Source: Impatiens glandulifera
Lineage: Eukaryota; Streptophyta; Magnoliopsida; Ericales; Balsaminaceae
NCBI RefSeq assembly: GCF_907164915.1
Contig: NC_061864.1
Span: forward strand, 3,026,389 to 3,090,388
Reading direction: 5' to 3'
Length of the DNA stretch: 64,000 nucleotides
Below are positions 13,026-26,680 of this stretch, piece by piece (within the stretch, counting starts at the first letter, position 1; every line of letters starts with the position of its first letter). Both the position numbers and the translations under genes were made by a program. The notes beneath the pieces are model-generated. The model did not search any database. It was not told the origin of the DNA and saw only the letters and a list, made by a program, of their open reading frames with translations.

Positions 13026-16000
13026 CTACTAAAAGTAAACTCTATTTTATTATGGGAATGTCTCCACAATTTAGATTATTATTATATTATATTAAATAAA
13101 TTATTTTAATTTAAGTTATAGTGTAATTATTTAGTTTAATTAGTACTTAAATATTAAATAGAAAGCGTATTGATTAATAGTAAATTCGATTATCACTAGT
13201 GATAAGTGTGAATTGTAGTATACTTCTTATGCTAAAAAAAGTGTGATTATTTGTCTAATTTAATATATATATATATATTATTTTGAATTATCATCTAAAT
13301 TATTTATTTTTCACAAATATAGTAAACTTTTTTTCTTTAGTATAATAAAAATGGTAATAAATAAATTATAAATTAAATAAAATTCAGAAATATTTTTAAA
13401 TAATTGTAACAAACATAGTAATGTTTATTTATATAGAAAAAAAAAGAATGTGCAAAAGTAGAAATAGAAGATTATGGATTGGGGGTGCTTAACTGTGATT
13501 CTCTTTCTTTTTTGGGTGGTGAATTAATTATGATTAATATATTTATATTCTGAGGGTTACTGTTCCATCAGAATCTTGATGCAATATATCATTTTAAATT
13601 GTTTCCTTTTTTAACAAAAATAAATAAAATAAATAAATAGGTCTTTTTTAAATTGTTAAATTAAAGGTGATTCAATGACAAAACCAAACAAGCCAATTAA
13701 GCTTCAATGAATCACACCTAATATGCCATTATTTCACAGCAAAATAAAAATAAAAAATAATAATAAACCATTATCTTCGTACAACACTCAATTATTTATA
13801 TTTAATTAATGACTAACTAACACTTAATTAATTGTTAAAAATGCTCAATATCATGGTCATCCTTTCTGTGTGATTCTTTATATATATAATTTAAAAAGAT
13901 TCTGTTAATTTAAGCACAACAAATTAATATATAGATGAGAAAAAAAAATCTTCATAATAATGATTCAATTAGTCACTTTAAGTTTAAATAAAAGTATCTT
14001 AATTTCTTATTTTGATATTGTGAAATCAATTATAATACTGAATTTATTGTTTCTCACTAAAATTGGAGTACAAGTATATATTTAATTATAAAAACGTTGG
14101 TTACAAACGAGTCACCCCTATGGTTCTTGGCACTTCATGGATTTGACTTTTTGGCACCTCATAACTTAAATTAATCATTCTTTTCTTAACTGATTATTAA
14201 CATATGATACTTAATTAATTAGTATTTATTATGTGTTTTCTCTTTAAAAAAATCACACTTATTTGTTTGAATTTATCTATTCTCTCTCACTCATCAAGTT
14301 GGTCAGTTGGTCATGTTACAATTTTTTAAGGTAAAAATATAATATTACTTTTAATTTTTTAATTTACTATTTATTTTAAAAAAATAAAAAAATACACAAG
14401 TTGAACTTAATTAGTTGCATAAAATAGATTTATACATTTAGTTTTCTTCCAGTATTGTTTTGGTTCTGTATCGATCAATTAAGATATTGTTTTTTTTCAC
14501 ATATATAATTGTGTTGTTTTGATTTCACCCAAAATTTATAGTAAAATGTTGGGCGTCTATATTATATGCATGGCAGAAAGTAATGATTGTCACTGGCTTT
14601 GCCAATTAATTTACTACAATTAAGTATAGGTGGTTGGTAATTAAATATGTTTTATTTATTGACAAATTAAACAAAACAACAACTAATCATTCTCAGAAAC
14701 TATAATATTGTTTGTGGTGGCTAATTTATTTATATGTTTATTATTTAAATTAAATATAGGGCATTTTCAATCATCATCCAAATCAAATAAAACTCTTTCT
14801 ATATATTTTAATTGAACTGATTTTTTAACTAATTTCTTAACTACAAGAGAAAAAAGTATTCCTTTCGATTAGGGTTATAACTTATAAGTTATAACTGTTA
14901 AATTTTGGTTATCGTTTTCTAAATAATTAGTTTTTATATTACATATTAAGATTTTATACTATTTACCTATCTAACTTTAATTCAAAAATTATATGTTTTA
15001 ACTGCATAATTACTTTTAACATGATATCAGCCATAGGAATAAATGAAGAAAATTAGTTATGTAATTGAAGGAATAAAATAAAGGCAGAGGATCTTGTTGA
15101 GGATTTTGCCTTTAGTCCATCTTATAATTAGTAAAAAGAAAAAAGGTATAAACTAGCTAGGTTAAACAATGCTATTATTGGACTAATTAGTCAAACCCTT
15201 ACCCTAATGGGTCATTATTTATATTAATTAAGCTAGCCCTAATGGATCATTATTTAAATTAATTAAGGTAACCCTAACCGTAATGCATGATTTAATTAAT
15301 AAATTAATTAAGCTAACCCTAATAACAACTTCTTTTTGTCCATAGGTCCACTTTTTTTAATCTAAAGCAGCTGCCCAAGTTGCCCAGAAGAGATGCCTTT
15401 TTCCCCCCACACACCCAATTAGGGTTCATGCATTCCAAATAGAGCTATTTATTGGTTTTTTGTATTGGATGATCTTAATTATTCTTTTATTGACCATTTA
15501 TTCTATTATTATGTTTTTCTTCTACCCTTAAATCTGTTTCTTTCTTTTTTTTGGTACTTTGTGATATATATATTAATTACTATGGGAAAATTATTATAAA
15601 TAGTTTGAGTGTGAGTATATAAGTATTTCATAATGATGTAAATTAAAATGTTTAATCTTTGGTTTTATTCATTAAGTTAAAAATTCATAAAAGTGGATTG
15701 TTGTGCTAGCAGGGATTAAACAAGGTGCCCAAAAAGCTGACCCCAGACACAATATATGCTTACAAAAAGAAAGAGTATAATTAACATTTTTATAATTAGT
15801 TTATTAATTTTGGTTATATGTGTAATATTGTTATTCAAATATATATATTTGAATTTATTTTATAGTATCTTTCCTTAGCTCTGTGCATTTCTCGCACTCT
15901 GGTAAAAAGCATAATATATAGTATTTGAATGAACTGTTCAATGATCTGTTAAGTCTACATGTGTTCAAACTTGATATGCGCATGGTTTAGAATATATTAT

Positions 16001-16772
16001 TAGAATTTGTATGTCTAACAATATACAAACACAATAACATTAAAAAAAATATATACATTCTTATATTTTTATAAATTTGATTCTCACTTAGGAGGTTAAT
16101 TAAATATATATATATATATATATATTCTTACATTTTTTATAAGTTCGATTCTCACTTAAGTTGAAATGAAAGTTATAATTATACAACCTTACAAAAACTA
16201 TTCAAAGTGTTGTGTTTATAACAAAATATTTTAAGTATCAATTCTAATACAAATTATAACTCATTAAAGTATAAGGATTTGTTGCAAGCAAATAATAGGA
16301 GTACTCTAGATTAAGAGATTATATGTTTTAGGTTCAATTCTTATTAAAAATATATTTTAAATTTAAATATGAAGAATAACTATAATATCATGTTAGTTTT
16401 CTAAAAGAAAATTAAAAACTGCACCTTATTTAGTTAGATAAAATCGAAATATATATGGCAAAATATAATTAATTGTTGATGGACAAACTTTAAATTGAAG
16501 ATTAATTTATTAGTACTATTATCTGATCAAGAGAATAAGAGGAGTTTAAAAACACAATTCAAATTAAAAACCACCACATAAACAAACAAACTAAAATATC
16601 AAGCCAGAAGATCTTCCAAAAGAACGCAGCTCGACACATTCTGAAACAAATAATAACTATGCAATTATCCAAAAAATCAAACACATTCTCACTAAACATG
16701 CATCCGCCCAGACGACAAGAATCAACATAACCATAATATCACCAACCGAAAATCATGTCTCGCGAGTCTTGA
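13026..16772. other. gene-free intergenic region
   Basis: AT-rich sequence with no supported gene. It contains a three-unit tandem repeat (15201-15314), a short (TA)n run near 16106-16125, and a pair of similar TTCGATTCTCACTTA-like stretches near 16080 and 16145 that recall tRNA B-boxes and may be SINE debris. The last part (about 16560-16772) is the likely 3' UTR and downstream flank of the minus-strand YebC gene. Confidence 0.5.
15201..15314. repeat. three-unit tandem repeat (35-45 bp units)
   Basis: Three diverged units with the pattern CCCTAATG-GTCATTATTTA-ATTAATTAAG lie head to tail at about 15201-15234, 15235-15269 and 15270-15314. The third carries a small insertion. Confidence 0.6.
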
Positions 16773-18214
16773 TCACTTCTGGTCCGTATACACAGCATCA
16801 ACATCGTCAAGCTCTAGTAATTGGGACACTAGTTCCTTGTTCAAGTCCATACCTTCATCATCCACCTGGGAACCACTCAAATGGAGCTAAACCGCAAAAC
16901 AAAACAACAAAAAAAAACACTATTTTCTTTACATGTACCTCAATGGGAGTTATGGGTAGCATTTCACTTCCATTATCAGGTTCAAAACTAATTCCTTCAT
17001 CACGAAGTTTTGTTAGTATCGTCGAGTAGTTCTCCGACGAAGTAACAATCTTAAAGTATCTGCCAGAGAACAAAAAATCACATTTCAAACATTTAACCAC
17101 AAAAAAGGAAGAAAATTAAATTATCTCTACCTTTCAGATAAGTCTTCTTCTTCGTGAGTGTCATCTTCGTAAATTGGGGGTTCAATGACATCATCAGCAC
17201 CAGCATCCAAAGCAATGGCGAGAAGCTGGTCTTTATCTAATGCTGCTGATGACTGAATATTCACAACCCTAGCACGTCTAAACTTGAAGATAATGGAACC
17301 TGGATCAGCCATCTTACCACCACAGTCCTTCACCACTTCTCTAACAGCTGCAACCGATCTGTTTATTTTATCTGTTGAGACCTCAACAATGATTCCAACT
17401 CCACCATAACCATAGACCTGACAAGATTATGCGACGAGCTTGGTTCATTTTGTTTAGCAGATATGTATTTCAAACGATGAAACTACCTCGTAGATTTTCT
17501 CTATGAAAGCTTCTTGTCCTTTCTCAGAAGCTCTCTTTATGTTTCGTTCTATAATTTCTTTTGGAACGTCAAGTTCTTTAGCTTTCTCAAGTAAAGCAGC
17601 CAGGACAGTATTAGACACTGTATTTACACCACCTCTCTTGACACTGTGAAAGAGAATTCAATCAAACAACATCAACCAATTAATGTGCAAAAATCTTTAG
17701 GTTAAGACCAAACATACGCAGATACAACTTCTTTCCCAATTTTTCCATATAACTTGGCCTTTTTAGCATCTTGAATTCCCTGCATATATTTATAAGGATT
17801 CATCTAAGCATTTTATCAAACACATGGTATGCATAGATCAAAAAATTACTCCAGCTTGGCCTCTGCAATACCTTTCTTCCAGCAATCTTGCAAGATCGTC
17901 TGCCCATACAGACAGGAGAGGAAGTCAAAAACTTTCTAACAAAAATTCCCGATTGGAGATCAATCGGTCGAACCCACTGAGAAAACGAATACGTTGATGA
18001 AGATGACAATCCCCTAGTCAGCAAACTAGTACCTGCAATCGGGAATAAAAGAGTTTGTGAAAAAAGAGATGAATTTAGTGTTTCATATCATCATTGTTAT
18101 GATACCCGGATATATGCAGAGAGAAATGGAATGGGGACTTCGGGAGGACAACCCATTTGAAAATCTGTAAAGAAATATCCCAAATGTTCTGATTGAGGAA
18201 GAGGAAGAACACAT
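16773..18214 (-). CDS. YebC/TACO1-family protein, probable organellar translation regulator
   Basis: Seven exons: 18214-18106, 18032-17872, 17779-17718, 17643-17487, 17417-17131, 17059-16939, 16865-16773. Joined they give 330 codons including TGA. All introns are GT-AG and the frame is continuous. The core shows the family features: an AGRKGIQDAKKAKLYGKIGK segment (about residues 85-104), a VKRGGVNTVSN stretch, the NIKRASEKG motif, a VYGYGGVGIIVEV block, then the DPGSIIFKF and DAGADDV motifs. The first ~80 residues are Ser/Arg-rich with few acidic residues, as expected of a mitochondrial or plastid transit peptide; the bacterial-type core starts only after it. Bacterial YebC was long called a transcription regulator, while TACO1/YebC proteins are now linked to translation of difficult (for example proline-rich) sequences on organellar or bacterial ribosomes. 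Start chosen as the ATG at 18214, since the upstream in-frame region has only non-ATG starts. The target organelle is not decided by sequence. Confidence 0.9.
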
Positions 18215-18582
18215 TTCTCGCCTCTGAATTACTGTTCGCTTCAACGGGCAGGAATCTTAGCGGCGACCAGCGGCCGAGATGCGACGGAGCTGAAGCCGTG
18301 CTACTAAAAGACCCTGCCTTTTTTCGGCCAAGACAAGAATTCAAACTAACGCCTCAATTCTACGCGATATTCATCGCAACCCTTAATGATAAATATTCCG
18401 TTTAAATTGAGACTTATTAATTGGTTTTTTATACTAATGAGTATATTTTATTTATTATTAGGAATGGAATGCAAATATCACTGTACCAATTCCGGGTTTT
18501 CTCTAATTGTTCAAACATTGTAACATTATTTCGGTAAAAAAACAATAATGTAACACAAAACAAATATTTTTTAAAACAAAAA

Positions 18583-18607
18583 TGCGGTGAAGGTGGATCG
18601 AACACCT

Positions 18608-18650
<43 letters not shown>

Positions 18651-18655
18651 CCCGC
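18583..18655 (-). tRNA. tRNA-Phe (GAA)
   Basis: On the minus strand a complete 73-nt cloverleaf begins GCGGGGATAGCTCAGTTGGG and ends with the GGTTCGATCC-type T arm (here GTGTTCGATCC) and an A discriminator base. The anticodon loop CTGAAGA contains GAA. Acceptor stem GCGGGGA pairs with the 3' TCACCGC side with one weak pair. There is no intron. A run of five T residues immediately follows the gene on its own strand (18582-18578), a Pol III terminator. This is the nuclear-type eukaryotic tRNA-Phe. Confidence 0.95.
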
Positions 18656-19389
18656 TTTTGTTTTATAAATTCTAGGTATTTTATAATTTGTCAAATGAAA
18701 ACAGTGTAACATTATTTAAAAAAAAATCAGTATAAATATTAATTTAACACTTAACATTTTTTTTATGTACGTGAGATTTACATTTGAGGAAAAACTGCTT
18801 GTGTTAATTTAATATTTACTAGAATAATAATATTTATTTTAATTTTAAAAGACTGAAAAGATACTAACACTGCAAAATTGCAATATTAGTTTTGCAAACA
18901 TAACCGAAAAGATTTACGGTTTTAATAATGATAAAATATTCGAACTCATAATTACAGACAACAACTTTGCACATAATAGTGAAAGTCCATCAAAATCCAA
19001 TAAGAGTTATAATAATTGAGACAAGAAGGATTGGGATTAATTGTGATGGTACAATGAAAATGACATGTACTCTAAATCAATTTTGAGACTGGGTGTTTTA
19101 AAAACAAGTCTAACTAACAAAACAGCCCAAAACATAAAACATTAACCATATACTTGACATAAAATTAAGGATCTTGCAAAATACAACACATAAGAATCAA
19201 CATAAAGCATTAATTGAGATCCTACAATACATTAATAGCATGTTGTTCAAAGCCAATGTCAGTATTTACAAGCAGCAGTAAGCTCAGTTTCCTTCCAAAT
19301 TATGTGTTTGCTGAGACCCAAAATTGTAAGCCAGGCAGTTAACTAAATGTGCACACTAGTCGGGATATGAAGAAAGCCAAAAACAAATA
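18656..19389. other. intergenic sequence between tRNA-Phe and NUP85
   Basis: AT-rich, no supported gene. The segment close to 19389 is the probable 3' UTR of the minus-strand NUP85 gene. Confidence 0.5.
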
Positions 19390-22300
19390 CTATTCCTCGA
19401 GGATAACACGTCCAAGATTGGTAGCTAGAGCCAGCCTGATAGAACTCAAGGCCTCCCGTGGAACATCTGCTTCAACAAAATCTGGACGCAACCTTGACAT
19501 GGATAACTCTTGGAGTTTATTTAATAATAAATTAGTTTGAGATGTATTGAGGAGAGGCCTCTCTTGCCAATTTATCAGATTTAGCTGTATTTGGATCCAA
19601 CAAAAACAAATCAATCAGACAATATATGATAGACAATAATTCTGAAATTATATATCAAGACAAAAAAGCAACTCAATAATGCTTACAGAGTCGTATAGAA
19701 GAGGCAGCCAAAAACGCTGAGGAGTGGATGGATTTTTCATCAGCTGCAAAAAAACATTAGAAATTTATTTATCAGCACCAACAAACTACATGTATTGTAT
19801 CATGGATGAATTAGATCATTCTGTTTGGTTGTTTCTCGTGGACTCCTCACATGAAGTAAAATAATAGAGTCAATAGATATTTCATATATCTAGAGAAATA
19901 CCGATACAAGAGAAGCAATGGCTTTCTGAGCAGATTCAACCGAAACCGTATCACGAACGTGTTGAAGGGATCTTTTAAGATCTCTATACCTGTATGCACA
20001 AAATCAAATCAGATTTTTTTTTTACTAATTTGTACATCTCCATTGAATTAATAAAGTAAAAATGGACAAGTTCAGTAACTTACTGACGCAAAAACTCCAA
20101 TCCCCCAGCAGTCTTCGATTCAGAACCCAACAATTCGATCAATCCTTCCCATTGCTGCATCAAACAGAAGATTAATCTTATTGGAAGAATTCCAGCAAAA
20201 ATATGATGTCAAACCCAAATTCAAAGTTTTATGACTACCTTGAAACCTTCATCAGAAATAGACTTTCCAACAAAGTCGAATAACTGTTGAGAAATTCTGT
20301 TTAGACGAACTTCATCCCGTGCTTGTTGAAGCCAGAAGACTCCAGAACCTTTCTTACCATGCTTCCAGTTATGCACCCCAGCAATCTGTTTACCAAAATG
20401 ACATGCTCGAATTAATAACATCTACCTAAACTAATGTACAACTAATTTCATTCAAGCAATTCTATGACGACTACAAAAGTTTATATATGTATATTTGTAA
20501 ATGCATCATCACAAAATAAGATGAATTACATGCCAACTTACCCTCATTACAGTTGAACTCATGTTGCCAAGTTCATACAGACGGCATATCTCCATTGTCT
20601 ACATAAAGCAATAAATGGTAAATAATAGCACACAAACCAACAGTACAATAACTACTTTCACAGTTACTATTTACCTTGAGAAGTTGATTTTGCTGCACTG
20701 ATTGCTTGTACAACAAAGTCTCCAACAAGCCTATTCCTTGCTTCATACACGATATCAAATATATAGGAGCTATCTGTAAGATAGATATAAGATGATAAAA
20801 GGAATCATCAGCATAGGAAAAAAGCGCCAAAAGAACACTGAATAAGGTTAGTAGTTATTTTACAAGGGCAAAAGGAAGAAAGAGTGGTAGTTGAAGGCAG
20901 ATTCAGCGGGAGCCAAAGAATAATAGTCTTATTTATATCAAAGACAATGCTTGTCAAGACGTTTATATAACTTCCACACATTTTTGCAAACAAGGCTTCG
21001 GCTAGGACCAATTAATTTTTTTAAATAAGTTATTATTGCTGCAGAAACACACAGATGCACAATTCATTCCAGTATTAGACACTTTTTTCTCAACAACAAT
21101 CATCAAGTTATGCCAAAACGAAGTCATAAATCATAACAGCTGGAAAATTGTAGCTTCTCCAAGCTTTCAAAAGATAAATATCTATCTTCTGATTCTCTGG
21201 ATAGAATGGTAAATGGATTATCAACTGACCTGCCAAGTTAATGAATGTGAAGACAGAACTAGGGCATAGACAACCCGGTGGAGTTCCTCCATGCTGATTC
21301 CACCAAGATTGTCATACTCTTCCTTCAGAAGAACCTCTGCTGGAGTGCTCCCAGCGCTCAAGAGTTCAATAGCATGAACCACCATCCTACCAAAATGAAA
21401 ACAGAAATTGAGAAAAGTGCTGAGGCCAACAATGAAGCAGAAGGCACTGACTGAAATTCTTTGAGGAGCAATTGAACTTTAGGTAAGCAAATCCAGGTTT
21501 TGCTTTTATTTTTTCTTATTGTAGGTATACGGATATCTGAATGACAATCGTAAGAACGACCTCCCTCAAATAAACTCACTTCTTTGATATCATTCTTGGA
21601 GATATGATCAAATGGCCACACCTAGCCTATTTTAAGTGCTAGTAGATGACAAAAATAAAGATTGTAATCATTTAAGCACATAAATAAAGTAAAGACGCTG
21701 ATGTAGTAGCTAACCAGGGGCCAAACGATTTTGAACATTCTGCTAAAACAACCTGTCAATAGAAGTCAACAAGCGAGGTGTAAAGACAAAAAAAGTCAAG
21801 GAACAGACAGAAACATTCTGTTGATTTCTTCTAAACACATCCCTCACCTCTGTATTTTCTCCAAGAATGCTTATTAAAAGTATCATCAACATATGGCTAT
21901 AAGACATTGGCTTTAACTGCAAGCATTTCTGAGCCAGGTTGTACATGCTTTCTAAACCCTGACAAAGGAATACAAAATTGAGAGATAGTCAACTAAGCTG
22001 GCTTTCTATGAAAAGCATGTTAACATAAATAATAGATGGATGTATAAGATACTGTTCATGAGCATGCACGTAGTAAAAATTGTTAAGTTCAAAGTCAATC
22101 AGAACTAACCAACGTGAAAGGTCTAATGTATAACAGGTGAGATATATACAATTCTATCCAGTGATAAGTTGCATTGGAAAGAGAACTAGTATTTCCGAGC
22201 ATAATTTGCAATATATTCTTCAATCCCTCCCTAGTTTGGCGATGATCACATCGAATCCAGAATGCACTGCAATCCAGCTTAGTTATTTGTGCCCTCCATT

Positions 22301-24434
22301 TATCCCATCCCTACATGATGTTCAAGAAAGAAATTGTGAAAGAGTTTAACAATTAGGTAAGCAGGCAACATACTCAAACTCACCTTTACAAAATCAGGTT
22401 TGGTCATAAAAAATTGGCCTAATTTTGCAGATTCTGGCTCTGGGCGCATACGCGGCATATTCGATATCAGAACAGCAACTGCTTCTACCAGACCATTTTC
22501 CGTCTGTTAAAATACAAAATTTGTAATAGTTGCAGAACACAGATGAATGTTTCTAGTATGAAATGGTATAGTAAGCCATTTAGTTCACAAGAAAACAAAT
22601 GGACTTATCCCATTAAACCAGAAATAAAATAAATAAAACACATAAAATAATATCTCCAAAAGATTGATTTTAGCTTTGATTGCAAGCATAAGAAAATATT
22701 AAAACAGATTGATGATTTCCCATAAACCAACACTTAATAAGAGAATGGATCCTGGATAAAAAGCAGAAAATGAATTCCAGTATACAAACATTTTGAGAAT
22801 GCAAATATAATTTACAAACCTCGCGCTTTGCAAGCTGGTCAAGCTGATATGATCCATGCAAGCGCAATAATTTAACCTGAAAATAAGAGACAAGTCCTAT
22901 AAACCGTAGACATAATTTTTCCCAACTTGTGCATTGCTATAATAATTTCTATTTCTCGCGTTGGACCAATTAAATTAAATCACGAACCACAACGTCTAGC
23001 CAACCAACTGCCAAAGCTGATGATATTGCTTCCCAGTATTTAGGATCATTCTCAATTGCCTGAAGTCATAAACACAAGCACCAAAAGTTATAAATAACAG
23101 ACTAAATTTCATGACGAGTTAATAATCATAGCAAACTTAGTTAAGCATTTATTTCAGGAGCAACATCATTTCCTAAGCATTGAGCATTAAACTCTAACAG
23201 ATGTGTACTAGGATTCAGTAGATCAAAATAAACGACCTGTTATATTAACAAAGAAAATGTTTACTAGAGTCATCAGCATCTGAACAACATGGGCCTAATA
23301 TGATTTTATCAAGCACTTGAAACCCTAATCAGTTAAAAACAAATACAAGACATAACTAAGGGAATCATGAAGGAAAAGATGGTTCACTTGAAATTAGCCT
23401 TTTTATTTGATTGGAACAATATTTTTAACAGGAAAGAAAAATGCATATCATTTTAACATTAAGATGCCAGACCTGTAAGCTGACAATTTCACTTTGAAAG
23501 TTAACAAGCTTTGAATGAACAGTTGACTGAGTAGCTGACAGTAAACAGTCATATTCCTGTGAGACAAGGAAATGAAGATTGGGATGAACAATTCATGAAA
23601 CATAAGAAGCGAAACAAAATCCAAATCTTGTTATCAAGAGAACATTACAGTTAACCAATCAACAAGCTGTTCAGAAATCCAAGTTTCAGACTGCTTGTCG
23701 GCATAAAATATGTGCATCAGCATCCATGCTGCTTTCAAACTGGTTGGTTCCTCATCTTTCTAGGATCCATTTATGCAAAACAAATGAGAGTTAATTGAAC
23801 AACAATCATACTCGTAAAATTGACTGTCCAATTAAACAGAACTCACCTTCATGACGGCCATTTGATCCTCAAAAATCGAATCAGACTGCAACTTAGGACC
23901 GCCCAAAAGAGAGAGGATCTCATTGCTGTACTCTGCCACGTATTCCTGCCTAATAATGTGAAAGAATGTTCATGATATACTCGCAAGTTCCTTGGCCAAT
24001 ATATATATATATAGAGAGAGAGAGAAATCCAGCAAAGTCGATTACCAGTCGAGGTTAGACGGTGAAATGCTTTCCATTTTCGAAAGCGATGCCAATGAGT
24101 TTTTTCGACTCTGAAGGAGTGCAAACGGAGATACAGAACCGTAGGCGATCCTCCGCCACTGCGCCCCGTCGATCTCACCATTTCCAACGCCGCTCAATTT
24201 GACCTCCACTACTTCCCCGGCAACTTCTCCGTCCTGTTGTACGTTCTTCTCTGTCTGAGAGTTTCCGAAGACAGAGACGCGGAGCGTATTTCCACGGCAC
24301 CAAGAGATTGAGAGGAGAGAAATTGGAGGCTTAACGGCATGGTGAATGGATAAAACAGCTGGTGGTTCAAGTTCCATAGAGAAAGGAGCTAGGACTAATG
24401 AATCGCCATGATTCGACGACGGAACACCAGGCAT
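19390..24434 (-). CDS. NUP85: nuclear pore complex protein NUP85
   Basis: Eighteen exons: 24434-24046, 23949-23847, 23759-23649, 23556-23473, 23059-22988, 22876-22820, 22503-22384, 22310-22110, 21958-21848, 21752-21715, 21386-21230, 20773-20675, 20598-20542, 20385-20239, 20154-20084, 19989-19902, 19743-19687, 19584-19390. Together they encode 718 residues plus TAG, with continuous frame and GT-AG introns, close to the length I recall for plant NUP85. Recognisable plant NUP85 segments include an N-terminal VKPPISLLSISWCRGNTLRV, WRRIAYGSVSPFALLQSRK (about 94-112), LHGSYQLDQLAKRE, SILGENTE, QIAPIYLISCMKQGIGLLE and GVHNWKHGKKGSGVFWLQQA. NUP85 belongs to the Y-shaped NUP107-160 scaffold of the nuclear pore. 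The protein is predicted to be an alpha-helical solenoid after a beta-rich N terminus. In legumes it is also required for root symbiosis signalling. No internal stop or frame break was seen. Confidence 0.93.
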
Positions 24435-24997
24435 CCTTCACAAAATCGCAGCCGCAATCCGCCAAGCTCGCGGCGCTTTCCGGTTCTAGGTTTTTTCAAG
24501 GTTTAGTTTTCCGTCCAAAGTATACAGTGAAGATGATTTGACTACACAGTCAAGCTCAAGCTAGTGTTTAAATTTTTTATTTTTTTAAATAAGTTTATTT
24601 CTTTTCATTTAAAAAATAATTAAGAATTTAACTAATCGTGTCAAATTTTGTTTATAACTTTAAAATCATGCTAATTTTTAATGTTTGATGACTGGAATGG
24701 CATTTAAATTATTAGACAAATTCATATTCATGTTATAATTTCTTTTTTATAATATATATTTAATAATTTAATTATATTATAATAAAAAAAAAAATTTAAA
24801 ATTTAAGTTAAAATAAAGATCATTAGAGTATAAAGCATACTAATTTTCTATACTAACAAAATTATTTAAATCAACACCCAATAATAAGATATTGTAAAAA
24901 AATATAATTGTTAGATAAATTTTAAAAAAAGTTGCCCAAAACCAGCTCTGGAGCTAGGCGTTTCCAGACAGGATTACATATTACGTTTCAGATGAAA
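24435..24997. other. intergenic flank upstream of NUP85
   Basis: AT-rich sequence after about 24530. The first ~100 bp would contain the NUP85 5' UTR and promoter on the minus strand. No other gene is seen. Confidence 0.5.
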
Positions 24998-25071
24998 AAC
25001 GGGCTGATCAAATGGTAAAATTTCTCTTTGCCAAGGAAAAGACACGAGTTTGATTCCCGCTATAGCCCGCC
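24998..25071 (+). pseudogene. degenerate plastid-type trnG-GCC copy
   Basis: The sequence contains AATGGTAAAATTTCTCTTTG-CCAAGG (anticodon GCC at 25030-25032) and a T arm GAGTTTGATTCCCGCTAT, which match the chloroplast trnG-GCC consensus as I know it far better than nuclear or mitochondrial tRNA-Gly. The acceptor side differs (GGGC near 25001 can still pair with GCCC near 25064-25068), and the D-stem and T-stem carry substitutions. I interpret it as an old plastid-to-nucleus transferred fragment (NUPT) limited to the tRNA, so probably non-functional. Confidence 0.6.
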
Positions 25072-25074
25072 AAA

Positions 25075-25590
25075 AAAACGACATTTATTATTTAGTTAAG
25101 AATGACAACCCTAAATTCAAACACTATGACATGATTCAATATAGTTTACCGCTTTTATCATTTGTTTTACTCCCATAAAAACGAAATTTAATTATTTAGT
25201 TAACAATGTCAATCCTAATTTCAAACTCTATCACATGATTGAGTAAAGTTGAGCCCTTTGACCCTTTGTCTTTAGTTCCATAAAAATTATATTTATTTAC
25301 TAGTTAACGAGTAACATAATTTCAGTTTAGCGTCTTTACCCTTTGTTTTTAGTCCTAAAATGGCATTTAATCATAGTTAAAAATGGCAAGCCTAATTTCA
25401 AATGCAATCACATGATTCAGTATAGTTTAGTGCTTTTACCCTTTGTTTTTAGTCCCATAAAAACGACATTTAATTTCTAGTTAACAACGACCGACCTAAT
25501 TTCAAACCTTATCACATGATTCAGTATAGTTTAACGCTTTTACCCTTTGTTTTTAGTCCCAAAAAAACGAAATTTAATTACTAGTTAACA
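25075..25590. repeat. diverged tandem repeat, ~100-115 bp units, about five copies
   Basis: A unit built from CCCATAAAAACGACATTTAAT, TAGTTAACAATG, CCTAATTTCAAAC, TCACATGATTCAGTATAGTTT and TTTACCCTTTGTTTTTAGT recurs head to tail from about 25075 to 25590. The units end near 25180, 25285, 25355, 25455 and 25565; the middle one is shortened. The units differ by several substitutions each, so the array is not recent. It starts directly after the trnG-like sequence. Confidence 0.75.
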
Positions 25591-26680
25591 ATGGAAAACA
25601 TAATTCCAATTTTCAAACATATGTGTCGGTTCCTTACTTTGACAACGTACAAATATCGATAATTTTTCATACATATTGTCGATACTAAATAGCAGTCAAA
25701 ATTTTGTATCCATTTTTCATTATAGTATGATATCACGACTATTTCTTCACAAAAAATTGTAGAAGACGCAATGGAATTGAATAAGTAAGATTTCAAGTGT
25801 TTCAATAATCTTCTTTTACCCGAAGAAATGATTCATCGAAAAAATGAGTCATTCTTGTTGTTAGATATCTTATTCGTACACATCTTATCTTTATTTTCCG
25901 GGCCTATAGTGAGTTAAAGACAAAGTTCGAAAAAGTCACATATTTTGTAATCATATTATCTATGAGGAGTTGCGAAAACCTTTTGAAAAGTATTTTACAT
26001 CTGAATCGAATTCTTTCACTTTCTAGTTGTTTTGGAACAAAATAATCTATGAGGATGTTAAGTTTCCTTTTTATAAATACAATTGATGTCGTGTTGTGTT
26101 ATTCAATCGAACAACTTATTGATGGCAAAATAAGTCTCTTTTCAAAAACTTCTTCACAAAGAAAGTTTTTACTATTATATTAATTTTTTTTTATTTTGGA
26201 TTTTTAGCTGAGATTATATATATAGCTAATTTTCTTTTAATAAATAGTTTGTCATGAATTAAAATATTTTCTGACCGACACGTGAACCAATATGCCAAAT
26301 TAGGGCATAGCTGTTTATGTTGGACCATTACTTAAAAATACTACAGTCTTCTTTTCTTTAGTATCCAACGTGAGCCCTATGAATAATAAATAGATCGAGG
26401 ACCACCAATTGTATAATTAAAGAACACTTTCATTTCATTTCATTTATTTGTGGGTATAAATATTAATATAGATAGATATATAGGGATATAATGACTAAAA
26501 TATTATAACATGAGTGAAATCTAAACTATTAATATAATGCAATAAAATTAATTATGATCGATCTATATATAGATTATATATATATAAGCAAACCATACAA
26601 AATTATGTTTCTTTATAGTATAAACAATAAGTTACTACTAGTTATCAATATATATACTAACATATTAATTAATTAATTAA
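25591..26680. other. intergenic sequence
   Basis: AT-rich, no supported gene. The end nearest 26680 would be the 3' UTR of the DUF1677 gene. Confidence 0.5.

Noticed and set aside
18075..18344. Longer N terminus for the YebC gene
   Set aside because: It begins at a TTG in a different frame from the transit-peptide exon; the ATG at 18214 joins exon 2 in phase.
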